Positions 5,636 to 12,357 of a DNA stretch of 13,500 nucleotides are shown here, one piece after another; the first letter of the stretch is position 1, and each line of letters begins with the position of its first letter. The notes under the pieces are model-generated. The model was not told where the DNA came from. It did no database searches and worked only from the letters and a program-made list of their open reading frames with translations. The DNA is from Caulobacteraceae bacterium UBA5005 (GTDB taxonomy: Bacteria; Pseudomonadota; Alphaproteobacteria; Caulobacterales; Caulobacteraceae): NCBI GenBank assembly GCA_002398405.1, contig DGYN01000145.1, positions 514 through 14,013 of the forward strand. The letters are read 5' to 3'. Position numbers and translations under genes: made by a program.

Positions 5636-7312
5636 ATGGCTACCGCCACAGGAACAGCCGCGGCCGGCACGGCCGCCGCGCAGCAACCCAAGGTCACCGG
5701 CTACAGCTGGTTCGTGCTGTTCATGCTGTGCTTCGTCTACATCTTCAATTTCATGGACCGGCAGCTGATGAGCGTGCTGGGCGAGCAGATCAAGGCCGAC
5801 CTGAAGCTCAGCGACACCCAGCTTGGTCTGATGACGGGCCTGTTCTTCGCCCTCTTCTACACCATCCTTGGCGTCGCCGCCGGATGGCTGGCGGACCGGA
5901 CGATTCGGGTGCGCATTCTCGCGGCGGGCTGTTTCCTCTGGAGCCTCTTCACCCTCCTGTGCGGCAAGGCCAATTCCTTCCCGATGATGGCGGTCGCGCG
6001 GATGGGCGTCGGGGTCGGCGAGGCGGCCGGCGCGCCGCCCTCCTATTCCATCGTCTCGGACTATTTCCCCGCCCACATGCGCGGCGCGGCCCTCGCCATC
6101 TTCTCCCTGGGCGTCCCCTTCGGCATGGCGTTGGGCGCCTTCTTCGGCCCCACCATCGCCGAGGCCTATGACTGGCGCATGGCCTTCATCGTCATCGGCG
6201 TCGCCGGGATGGCCGCCTCGATCGCGCTCGTGCTCACCGTGCGCGAGCCCAAGCGCGGCGCCATGGATCAGAAAATCGACATTCACATGGAGGAAGCCCC
6301 CAGCCTGCCGCTGGCGAAGGAATCCTTCAGCGCCACTATCAACCAGTTCTTCGGCCGGCCGGTGCTGCTGACCACCGCGCTTGGCTGCGGCCTCGCCGCC
6401 TTCGTCGGCTATGCGGTGCTCAACTGGACCTCTCCCTTCCTGCAGCGGGTCAAGGGCGCCGACCTTGGCGAGATCCGCATCTACTATTCCCTGATGCTGG
6501 CGGTCTCCATGGGCCTGGGCACCTGGCTCTCCGGCGTCCTGGTCGACAAGCTCTCCCGCCGCAGCAAGGTGTGGTTCGCCCTCGTCCCCGGGGCCGCCCT
6601 GGCCCTCTCCATCCCCGGCCACTGGCTGTTCGTCTGGATGGAAGGCTGGGCCGGATCGATGGCGGCGCTCGCCATCCCTACCTTCCTCAACATCTTCTAC
6701 CTCGCCCCCGCCCTGGCGGTGGTTCAGAACTCGGTCCGGCCCGGACAGCGGACCATGGCCGGCGCCCTGCTGTTGCTCGTCCTCAACCTCATAGGCCTGG
6801 GCGGCGGGCCGACCATGATCGGCATCCTGTCCGACAACTTCGCGACCGGAGCTCTGGCGAACGCCAACCTTACCCTGGAGGCCTGCCGCGCGGCGGGCGC
6901 CTCGGCGGCCGAGGCCTGCAAGCCGGCCATCGCCGGCGGTCTGCAACAGGCCCTCTACTGGCTGATCCCCTTCTACGTCGCCAGCGTCGCCGCCCTGTCG
7001 GTCGAAGCCTGGGCCCTCAAGCGCGAAGAAAAGAACGGCGCCCCGAACGAGGCCGCCGTCGCCCGCAACGCCATGGTGGTCAAGCTGCTGGTCGGCTTCG
7101 GCGCCATCGCGGTCATCCTGCTGGCCGAGGCCCTCCTGTTCGGCGAGCCCCTGACCCGCGATATTGCTGGCGTCGGCGCGGTCCTCACCGGCGAGACCCT
7201 GGTCCCAAAGACCCTCAACGGACTGATCCGCAGCATCCTCCTGCTGCTGTTCTCCATCGTGGCCGTCGCCGGTCTCTTCGATGTGGCGCGGCGCGGCAAG
7301 CGCGCGGCCTAG
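5636..7312 (+). CDS. Spinster-like major facilitator superfamily transporter with two extra C-terminal helices
   Basis: 558 residues from the ATG at 5636, preceded by GGGGAAA. An in-frame open stretch back to 4925 lies antisense to lgt and is rejected. After an Ala/Thr-rich lead (1-19), the first helix carries NFMDRQLMSVL (38-48) with the helix-1 Asp-Arg pair typical of spinster (Spns) MFS proteins. MFS motif A is at GWLADRTIRVR (83-93), and MGVGVGEAAGAPPSYSIVSDYFP (123-145) contains the conserved Glu129. Twelve core helices end near 460. Two further hydrophobic segments (about 482-502 and 527-549) make the protein longer than the usual 420-450 residues. Relatives move lipids, sugars or drugs; the substrate here is unknown. 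It is followed after 13 bases by a second MFS gene, likely co-transcribed. Confidence 0.93.
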   Translation: MATATGTAAAGTAAAQQPKVTGYSWFVLFMLCFVYIFNFMDRQLMSVLGEQIKADLKLSDTQLGLMTGLFFALFYTILGVAAGWLADRTIRVRILAAGCFLWSLFTLLCGKANSFPMMAVARMGVGVGEAAGAPPSYSIVSDYFPAHMRGAALAIFSLGVPFGMALGAFFGPTIAEAYDWRMAFIVIGVAGMAASIALVLTVREPKRGAMDQKIDIHMEEAPSLPLAKESFSATINQFFGRPVLLTTALGCGLAAFVGYAVLNWTSPFLQRVKGADLGEIRIYYSLMLAVSMGLGTWLSGVLVDKLSRRSKVWFALVPGAALALSIPGHWLFVWMEGWAGSMAALAIPTFLNIFYLAPALAVVQNSVRPGQRTMAGALLLLVLNLIGLGGGPTMIGILSDNFATGALANANLTLEACRAAGASAAEACKPAIAGGLQQALYWLIPFYVASVAALSVEAWALKREEKNGAPNEAAVARNAMVVKLLVGFGAIAVILLAEALLFGEPLTRDIAGVGAVLTGETLVPKTLNGLIRSILLLLFSIVAVAGLFDVARRGKRAA

Positions 7313-7325
7313 GCAAGGAAAAATC

Positions 7326-8672
7326 ATGGCGACGCAAACGGCCAAGGCCGATCAGAAAAGCATGCGCAAGGTGGCGCTGACCGCGCTCGCCGGCTCCAGC
7401 ATCGAGTGGTACGACTTCTTCCTCTACGGCACCGCCGCGGCCCTGGTCTTTCCGACAGCCTTCTTCCCCAAGGACCTGCCGCCGGTCGTCGCCCTCATCG
7501 CCTCCTTCAGCACCTTCGCGGTGGGCTTCCTCGCCCGACCCCTCGGCGGCCTGATCTTCGGCCACTTCGGCGATAAGCACGGGCGCAAGAAGGCGCTGGT
7601 CGTCGCCCTTCTGATGATGGGCGTCGGCACCACCCTGATCGGCCTGTTGCCCACCTACGGCGCCATCGGCGCGGCGGCGCCCATCATGCTGATCGTCCTG
7701 CGCTTTGTTCAGGGCCTGGCCATAGGCGGCCAGTGGGGCGGGGCGACCCTCCTGGTCACCGAAAACGCACCGCCGGAAAAGCGCGGCTTCTACGGCGCCT
7801 TCGCCCAATCCGGAGCGCCGGTCGGGGTGATCCTCGCCAACCTCGCCTTCTTAGGCGTCAGCCAGGCCCTGCCGGACGACCAGTTCATGAGCTGGGGCTG
7901 GCGCCTGCCGTTCCTGGCCAGCGCGGTCCTCATCCTGATCAGCATCTACGTCCAGCTCCACCTCGAAGACACCCCGGCCTTCAAGGCCCTCGAAGCCGCC
8001 AAGAAAGCCAAGGCCGCAGCGGGCGAACCTGTCGCGCCGCAACGCTCCCCCATCCTTGAGGTCATCCGCCTCTATCCCACCCGCATCCTCCTGGCGGCGG
8101 GGGCCTTCCTCTCCATCCAGGTCTCCTTCTACATCCTGGTGGCCTTCATCATCGCCTATGGGACCAGTCCGGACGGCCTGGGCCTGACCCGCAACACCAT
8201 GCTGATCGCCATCCTGGTCGGCTCGGTGATCCAGATCCCGGCCCAGTTCTGGGCCTCGTCCTTCTCGGACCGCCACGGCCGGCGGGGGATCTTCATGGCC
8301 GGCGCGGTGCTCACGGGCGTGTGGGCCTTCATCATGTTCCCCCTGCTGCAGACCAAGAGCCTGCCGCTCATCATCTTGGGGGTGACCGGCGGCCTGGTGA
8401 CGCTCGGCCTGCAGTACGGCCCGCAGGCGGCCTTCTTCACCGAACTTTTCCGCACCAAGGTCCGCTATTCCGGCGCCTCGCTCGGCTACCAGGTCGGCGC
8501 CATCCTCGGCGGCGCCTTCGCCCCGCTGGTCGCGGTCAAGCTGTGGACCGACTTTGGCATCATCTGGGTGTCGGTCTATATCGCCGCCGCCTCGGTCCTG
8601 ACCCTGATCTCCGTCTGGCTGTTGCTCGAGACCAAGGACTCCGACATCCACAAGGTGCATGACGACGACTAG
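7326..8672 (+). CDS. MHS-family (metabolite:H+ symporter) MFS transporter
   Basis: 448 residues from the ATG at 7326, with AAGGAA 5 bases upstream (7315-7320). The start ALAGSSIEWYDFFLYGTAAALVF (20-42) is diagnostic of the MHS group (ShiA, KgtP and ProP relatives), which import organic acids, shikimate or osmolytes with protons. Motif A is GHFGDKHGRKK (79-89). The helix-4 segment RFVQGLAIGGQWGGATLLVTENAPPEKRG (126-154) is also typical, with Gln136 where many members have Glu. Twelve helices are predicted, with a charged loop near residues 222-240. The short gap after the spinster-like gene points to one transcript, perhaps an uptake/efflux pair, but the substrate cannot be read from sequence. 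Confidence 0.94.
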   Translation: MATQTAKADQKSMRKVALTALAGSSIEWYDFFLYGTAAALVFPTAFFPKDLPPVVALIASFSTFAVGFLARPLGGLIFGHFGDKHGRKKALVVALLMMGVGTTLIGLLPTYGAIGAAAPIMLIVLRFVQGLAIGGQWGGATLLVTENAPPEKRGFYGAFAQSGAPVGVILANLAFLGVSQALPDDQFMSWGWRLPFLASAVLILISIYVQLHLEDTPAFKALEAAKKAKAAAGEPVAPQRSPILEVIRLYPTRILLAAGAFLSIQVSFYILVAFIIAYGTSPDGLGLTRNTMLIAILVGSVIQIPAQFWASSFSDRHGRRGIFMAGAVLTGVWAFIMFPLLQTKSLPLIILGVTGGLVTLGLQYGPQAAFFTELFRTKVRYSGASLGYQVGAILGGAFAPLVAVKLWTDFGIIWVSVYIAAASVLTLISVWLLLETKDSDIHKVHDDD

Positions 8673-8704
8673 TGAATCCCGCCGCCTTCCCCATATAAAG
8701 ACCC

Positions 8705-8989
8705 ATGCACACCAAAGCCCCCCTGATGGACGAACTGGCCAAGATCACCACGGCCGCCATGGGCCTTGCCCAGGCCGCGGGCGAAGAGGCCAAGACCGCC
8801 TTCCGCGCCCAGGGCGACCGGCTCGTCGCCGAGTTCGATCTGGTCCGGCGCGATGAACTCGACGCGCTCAAGGCCGAAATCGCCGCCCTTCGCGCCGAGG
8901 TCGCGGCCCTCAAGCCCGCTTCAGCCAAACCCGCCGCAGCGCCCAAAAACAAGGCGGCCCCCGGCAAGGGCGCCAAACGCGCGAGTTAA
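8705..8989 (+). CDS. ubiK: UbiK-type accessory factor (BMFP domain)
   Basis: 94 residues from the ATG at 8705; a second Met at residue 8 is an alternative start. The order is typical of the BMFP/UbiK family: LMDELAKITTAAMGLAQAAGEEAKTAFRAQGDRLVAEFDLVRRDELDALKAEIAAL spans residues 7-63, with an amphipathic first half and the conserved [DE]FDLVxRDEL segment leading into a short coiled coil (48-71). The C-terminal 23 residues are a Pro/Ala/Lys-rich tail. In proteobacteria UbiK binds UbiJ and supports aerobic ubiquinone synthesis, and it can form trimers and interact with membranes. It begins 32 bases after the MHS transporter and precedes the YbjN-domain gene and proC. Confidence 0.88.
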   Translation: MHTKAPLMDELAKITTAAMGLAQAAGEEAKTAFRAQGDRLVAEFDLVRRDELDALKAEIAALRAEVAALKPASAKPAAAPKNKAAPGKGAKRAS

Positions 8990-9040
8990 TTTCGCTCAGC
9001 GCAAGAAAGGCGTTGTGACGAACCCCGCGAAGCAGCTTAG

Positions 9041-9059
9041 GGTTAGCGCATGGTTAGCG
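9041..9059 (+). promoter_or_regulatory. Two direct GGTTAGCG repeats upstream of the YbjN-domain gene
   Basis: GGTTAGCG occurs at 9041-9048 and again at 9052-9059, an 11-base period close to one helical turn, 40 bases before the ATG at 9099. This spacing could suit a dimeric regulator. It may equally be chance or part of a promoter, since TTGTGACG lies at 9013-9020. Confidence 0.25.
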
Positions 9060-9098
9060 ACTCCGACGGGGCCGTCGCGACCATCAAGGGGCCGCAAC

Positions 9099-9605
9099 AT
9101 GGATTTCCCGCTCGCGGAAGACGAAGGCCTTCTCGCAGCCAATCCTCTGGATGTCGTCGAACACGTCCTGGCCGCCGAAAACCTGCCCTTTGACCGGACC
9201 GACGACGAGGGCCTCGCCTTCTCCCTGACCGGCGACTGGAAAGAATACGAGCTGTGGTTCTCCTGGCGCGAAGAGGCGGCCTGCCTGCAGCTCTGCCTGG
9301 CGCTCGACCTGCCCCTGGAACTGAAGACCCAGCCCGCGATCCATGAGCTCCTCAGCCTGGTCAACCAGCGCGTCTGGATGGGCCATTTCGAGGTCTGGGC
9401 CGAGGACAGCGAACTGATCTTCCGCCACGCCCTTCCCCTGCCGGAGGGCGACCGGCCCACCCCCGCCCAGACCGCCGCCATGATCGACGCCGCCATGGAA
9501 GCCGCCGACCGCTTCTACCCGGCCTTCAGCTTCCTGGTCACCGGCGGCAAGTCCCCCAAGGACGCCATGGCCGCCTGCCTTTTCGAGACGGTGGGTCAGG
9601 CCTAG
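9099..9605 (+). CDS. YbjN-domain protein
   Basis: 168 residues from the ATG at 9099, chosen because AAGGGG (9086-9091) lies 7 bases upstream and the protein start MDFPLAEDEGLLAANPLDVVEHVL is typical. The longer frame from 8766 overlaps ubiK out of frame. The YbjN fold (related to type III secretion chaperone-like folds) is suggested by VVEHVLAAENLPFDRTDDEGLAFSLTGDW near residues 19-47, then WFSWREEAACLQLCLALDL (54-72), LLSLVNQRVWMGHFEVWAEDSELIFRHAL (about 84-112) and a C-terminal helical part ending KDAMAACLFETVGQA. It is soluble and has no signal peptide. Its biochemical role is unknown, although E. coli YbjN affects stress and motility. The position between ubiK and proC is one I recall from other alphaproteobacteria. 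Confidence 0.9.
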   Translation: MDFPLAEDEGLLAANPLDVVEHVLAAENLPFDRTDDEGLAFSLTGDWKEYELWFSWREEAACLQLCLALDLPLELKTQPAIHELLSLVNQRVWMGHFEVWAEDSELIFRHALPLPEGDRPTPAQTAAMIDAAMEAADRFYPAFSFLVTGGKSPKDAMAACLFETVGQA

Positions 9606-9619
9606 AAGCGTCACCCCTC

Positions 9620-9651
9620 CCGTCACCCCCGGACTTGTTCCGGGGGCCGGA
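9620..9651 (+). repeat. Palindromic intergenic repeat, family A, copy 1
   Basis: Contains GTCACCCCCGGA then CTTGT then TCCGGGGG: an 8-bp stem (9626-9633 with 9639-9646) and a 5-base loop. Together with 9704-9735 it forms a 32-bp perfect inverted repeat separated by 52 bases. The tail CCGCTCAGATCG (9659-9670) recurs after copy 3. It lies 14 bases after the YbjN-domain stop codon. Confidence 0.9.
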
Positions 9652-9703
9652 CGGTCCGCCGCTCAGATCGAGATACAGGGCCACCGCACAGCCTGGGCCA
9701 TCC

Positions 9704-9735
9704 TCCGGCCCCCGGAACAAGTCCGGGGGTGACGG
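9704..9735 (-). repeat. Palindromic intergenic repeat, family A, copy 2 (inverted)
   Basis: The exact reverse complement of 9620-9651 over 32 bases. The two copies face each other in the 163-base gap between the YbjN-domain gene and proC and could fold into one long hairpin or two small ones. They could act as a bidirectional attenuator or as mRNA stabiliser. Confidence 0.9.
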
Positions 9736-9768
9736 TAAGCGTGCTGGACCTTTGCGAAATTTCCGCTC

Positions 9769-10563
9769 ATGAGCGAACCCATGACCACCCCCATCCTCCT
9801 CCTCGGCGCGGGCCGCATGGGCGGCGCCCTGGTCAAGGGCTGGCTGGACGCACGCGCCTTCGCGGCCGCCGACCTGATGGCCCGCGACCCCAACCCCTCC
9901 GAGGAAGCCAGGGCCGTCGGCGCCCTGAACCCCCCGGACAGCGCGCTCGCCGCCGCCAACACCGTGCTCCTCGGCGTCAAACCCCAGGTCTGGCGCGAGG
10001 CCTTCGCGGCTATCGAACCCCTGCTGGCCCCCCGCGCGACCATCGTCTCCATCGCCGCGGGCGTGCGCCTCTCCGACATCGCCGCCGCCGCCAAGGGCCG
10101 GCCCGTCGTCCGCGTCATGCCCACCACCGGGGTCGCGATAGGCAAGGGCGTCGCCTCCATCTACGCCGATGACGACGCCGCCCGCGCCGTCGCCCACGCC
10201 CTCTTCGACCCCGTCGCCGCCACCGTCGACCTGCCGAGCGAAGACCTGATGGACGCCGCCACCGCCGTCTCCGGCTCAGCCCCCGCCTACCTCTACGCCT
10301 TTATCGAGGCCCTGGAGGCCGCCGCCGCCGCCGCGGGCCTCTCCCCCGCCGCCGCCCAGACCCTGGCCCGCAAAACCATCACCTCCGCCGCCGCCCTGAT
10401 GGAGCAGAGCGGCGAGGACCCCGCCGAACTCCGCCGCCAGGTCACTTCCCCCGGCGGCACCACCGCCGCGGCGCTCGCCGTCCTCATGGGCGATGAGGGC
10501 TTTCCCAAACTCCTCCCACAGGCCGTCGCCGCCGCCATCAACCGCGCCAAGGAACTGGGCTAG
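9769..10563 (+). CDS. proC: Pyrroline-5-carboxylate reductase
   Basis: 264 residues from the ATG at 9769; Met5 at 9781 is a possible alternative, and neither has a strong ribosome site. It reduces 1-pyrroline-5-carboxylate to L-proline with NAD(P)H in the cytosol. A Rossmann fold opens with ILLLGAGRMGGALVKGW (9-25), and LLGVKPQ (67-73) is the usual nucleotide-side motif. The C-terminal helical dimer domain carries the ProC signature DAATAVSGSAPAYLYAFIEAL (162-182) and LRRQVTSPGGTT (221-232). The mid-protein motif is MPTTG (117-121) where the family usually has MPNTP. Extreme Ala and GCC codon use (long GCCGCC runs) fits the surrounding DNA. Probably served by a promoter in or before the repeat-containing gap. 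Confidence 0.96.
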   Translation: MSEPMTTPILLLGAGRMGGALVKGWLDARAFAAADLMARDPNPSEEARAVGALNPPDSALAAANTVLLGVKPQVWREAFAAIEPLLAPRATIVSIAAGVRLSDIAAAAKGRPVVRVMPTTGVAIGKGVASIYADDDAARAVAHALFDPVAATVDLPSEDLMDAATAVSGSAPAYLYAFIEALEAAAAAAGLSPAAAQTLARKTITSAAALMEQSGEDPAELRRQVTSPGGTTAAALAVLMGDEGFPKLLPQAVAAAINRAKELG

Positions 10564-10567
10564 GGGC

Positions 10568-10596
10568 GGGGACACGTACCTTCGGTACGTGTCCCC
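10568..10596. repeat. Palindromic hairpin repeat, family B, copy 1
   Basis: GGGGACACGTACC (10568-10580), a TTC loop, and the exact complement GGTACGTGTCCCC (10584-10596) form a 13-bp perfect stem starting 4 bases after the proC stop. No T-run follows, so this is a REP-like element rather than a classical terminator, although it may still protect the proC mRNA end. Confidence 0.85.
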
Positions 10597-10646
10597 TCAC
10601 TCAGCCAGGGCCGAGGCATAGACCGGTCTCTCGGCCAAGACCGTCT

Positions 10647-10675
10647 GGGGACACGCACCTTTGGTACATGTCCCC
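10647..10675. repeat. Palindromic hairpin repeat, family B, copy 2 (degenerate)
   Basis: GGGGACACGCACC (10647-10659), a TTT loop, and GGTACATGTCCCC (10663-10675). Same design as copy 1 with two C-A mismatches in the stem. It lies 50 bases downstream of copy 1 and in the same gap before the serine hydrolase gene. Confidence 0.8.
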
Positions 10676-10743
10676 CGCTTCACACATCCCCACTCCCGGT
10701 CCAAAGTGCCCGCGCAACAACAAGGCGCAATCAATGCGCCCAT

Positions 10744-10750
10744 GGGGGAA
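10744..10750 (+). promoter_or_regulatory. Ribosome binding site deciding the serine hydrolase start
   Basis: GGGGGAA lies 6 bases before the ATG at 10757. It favours this start over the in-frame ATG at 10742 and the TTG at 10661, which sits inside a repeat hairpin. Confidence 0.7.
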
Positions 10751-10756
10751 ACACAT

Positions 10757-12058
10757 ATGACCATCCAGTTCGACCGCCGCGGCCTGATCCTCGGCTCCGG
10801 CGCCGCCGCCTTCGCCATGCCCGCCTTCGCCCAGCGCGAACCGCCGCCGCCGCCGCCCGCCGCGCCCATGCCGATGGTCCGCGGCCTTCCCGCCGCCCCG
10901 CCGCCCAGCGTTGATGTCGCCTCCGACATCGACGGCCGCATCGACAAGTTCATCAAGCGCCAGATCGACACCAACCGCCTCACCGGCGCCGTCACCGCCG
11001 TCGCCCGCAGGAACAAGCTCGTCCACTTCCAGGCCCACGGCCTCTTCGACCGCGAGGCGGGCACAAAAATGCCCACCGACGCCCTGATGGTCATGATGTC
11101 CTCGACCAAGCCGGTGTGCGGCGTCGCCCTCCTGCAGCAGATCGAAGAGGGCAAGGTCTCCCTCGACGACAAGATCTCCAAGTTCATCCCCGAACTGAAA
11201 ACCCTCCAGGTCCGAAAAGCCGGCGCCCCGCGCCCCGCCCGCGGCCAGGTCGACCCCGCCTCCAACCTCGAGCCCCAGGCGCGCGAGATCACCATCAAGG
11301 ACCTCGCCACCCACACCTCGGGCCTCAATACAGCGCCGACCCGCCCCGACGGCGTCCCCAACACGCTCGAAGCCGTCATCCCCCTCTGCAAGAACGTCGT
11401 CCTCGACTTCCAGCCCGGAACCCGCTGGGCCTACTCGGCCTCCATCGGTCCCGACATCCTCGCCCGCGTGGTCGAGATCACCTCGGGCGTGCCCTTCGAC
11501 CGCTACATCAAGGAGCGCATCTTCGAGCCCTGCGGCATGATCGACACCGGCCACAACCTCACCGACGCCCAACGCGCCCGCGTCGTCCCCCGCTATGAGC
11601 GGACCAACAACGCCTGGGTTCGCGCCCGCACCGCCCCCGGCAACCCCAAGACCACCTACATGGCCGGCGGCTTTGGCCTGCAGTCCACCGCCCACGACTA
11701 TCTGATGTTCGAGACCATGCTGCTCAACGAGGGGACCATCCACGGCAAGCGGGTCCTAAAGCCCCGCACCGTCCGCCTCATGCGCTCCAACCTGGTGGGC
11801 GATCTTTACAAGGGCATCGGCGGCACGACGGAAGGCACCGGCTTCGGCGTCCAGGTCCGCACCGTCCTGGACCCCGACCTCTGCGGCTGCGGCCGCGATG
11901 TCGGCGGCTTCGGCTGGGGCGGCGCCTACGGCACCATGACCTGGTCCGACCCCAGAAACGACCTCGTCGGCGTCTACTTCGTCCAGCAACCCCACGACGA
12001 CCTTCGCCAGGAGTTCGAATACGTCGTCAAAAGCACCCTCGGCTACCAGCGGCGCTAA
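10757..12058 (+). CDS. Tat-exported serine hydrolase, class C beta-lactamase/esterase-like (PF00144 type)
   Basis: 433 residues from the ATG at 10757. The N-terminus has a twin-arginine-type signal: DRRGLIL (Arg7-Arg8), a hydrophobic run (9-20) and a likely cleavage after AFA (23-25). A Pro-rich linker follows (29-50). Family motifs are SSTK (115-118), giving nucleophile Ser115 and Lys118 as SxxK; HTSGLN (186-191); WAYSASIGPDILARVVEITSG (224-244), with Tyr226 in the YxN/YxS position; and FGWGGAYGT (385-393), the third-motif equivalent. Members are penicillin-binding proteins, esterases, D-amino acid peptidases or beta-lactamases. YSA in place of YxN, with WGGAYG in place of KTG, suggests an esterase/peptidase rather than a true beta-lactamase. 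It is probably periplasmic. The last codon is followed directly by a family A repeat. Confidence 0.93.
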   Translation: MTIQFDRRGLILGSGAAAFAMPAFAQREPPPPPPAAPMPMVRGLPAAPPPSVDVASDIDGRIDKFIKRQIDTNRLTGAVTAVARRNKLVHFQAHGLFDREAGTKMPTDALMVMMSSTKPVCGVALLQQIEEGKVSLDDKISKFIPELKTLQVRKAGAPRPARGQVDPASNLEPQAREITIKDLATHTSGLNTAPTRPDGVPNTLEAVIPLCKNVVLDFQPGTRWAYSASIGPDILARVVEITSGVPFDRYIKERIFEPCGMIDTGHNLTDAQRARVVPRYERTNNAWVRARTAPGNPKTTYMAGGFGLQSTAHDYLMFETMLLNEGTIHGKRVLKPRTVRLMRSNLVGDLYKGIGGTTEGTGFGVQVRTVLDPDLCGCGRDVGGFGWGGAYGTMTWSDPRNDLVGVYFVQQPHDDLRQEFEYVVKSTLGYQRR

Positions 12059-12060
12059 AC

Positions 12061-12101
12061 GTCACCCCCGGACTTGTTCCGGGGGGCCTCCGCTCAGATC
12101 G
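12061..12101 (+). repeat. Palindromic intergenic repeat, family A, copy 3
   Basis: Begins 3 bases after the serine hydrolase stop. Identical to copy 1 over GTCACCCCCGGA-CTTGT-TCCGGGGG (stem 12065-12072 with 12078-12085), then shares the tail CCGCTCAGATCG (12090-12101), separated from the palindrome by 4 bases here against 12 in copy 1. The tail sits directly against the ribosome site of the next gene. Confidence 0.9.
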
Positions 12102-12102
12102 C

Positions 12103-12108
12103 AAGGAG
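12103..12108 (+). promoter_or_regulatory. Ribosome binding site deciding a GTG start
   Basis: AAGGAG lies 7 bases before the GTG at 12116. The earlier in-frame start at 12074 lies inside the repeat palindrome and is not credible. Confidence 0.75.
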
Positions 12109-12115
12109 AGCCCCC

Positions 12116-12331
12116 GTGACCCTTTCCGCACTGATCCGCCAAGCCCACCGCTGGATCTCCATGGCCTTCACCGCCACGGTCGTCGCCAACTTCGTCTGGA
12201 TGATCTTCCAAGCACCCCCCGCCTGGGTCACCTATTCCCCCCTGCCGCCCCTCTTCCTCCTGCTGTTCAGCGGCCTCTACCTCTTCGTCCTGCCCTACGC
12301 CGCCAAGTCGCGGGCGAAGAAGGCTGGCTAA
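12116..12331 (+). CDS. Small two-helix membrane protein, unknown function
   Basis: 71 residues from the GTG at 12116, supported by a strong AAGGAG ribosome site. Residues about 13-31 (WISMAFTATVVANFVWMIF) and 42-61 (PLPPLFLLLFSGLYLFVLPY) are two membrane helices joined by a short loop (QAPPAWVTYS). The C-terminus is basic (KSRAKKAG), so by the positive-inside rule both ends are probably cytoplasmic. The start ALIRQAHRW recalls the first helix of some PepSY-type membrane proteins, but I do not recognise a family. It is downstream of and co-directional with the serine hydrolase. Confidence 0.8.
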   Translation: MTLSALIRQAHRWISMAFTATVVANFVWMIFQAPPAWVTYSPLPPLFLLLFSGLYLFVLPYAAKSRAKKAG

Positions 12332-12357
12332 CGCCTTGGCGGGCGCCGCGCTCTCAT

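Noticed and set aside
5597..7345. 582-residue open frame on the minus strand opposite the spinster-like transporter
   Set aside because: It is a shadow of the high-GC transporter gene: low-complexity Gly/Asp/Glu/His/Gln-rich product without domains, while the plus strand encodes a clear MFS protein.
7851..8660. 269-residue minus-strand frame opposite the MHS transporter
   Set aside because: Composition typical of antisense to a GC-rich membrane protein gene (Asp/Gln/His/Gly-rich), with no recognisable domain.
10661..10756. 32-residue upstream extension of the serine hydrolase from TTG at 10661
   Set aside because: It begins inside a repeat hairpin and would hide the Tat signal; GGGGGAA precedes the ATG at 10757.
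10601..11743. 380-residue minus-strand frame opposite the serine hydrolase
   Set aside because: Gly/Ala/Val/Asp-rich shadow with no motif; the plus strand shows all family motifs.
9620..12101. Possible CRISPR array or composite transposon made of the GTCACCCCCGG repeats
   Set aside because: Copies are few, irregularly spaced, in both orientations and separated by ordinary genes; no cas or transposase gene is present, so they are REP-like elements.
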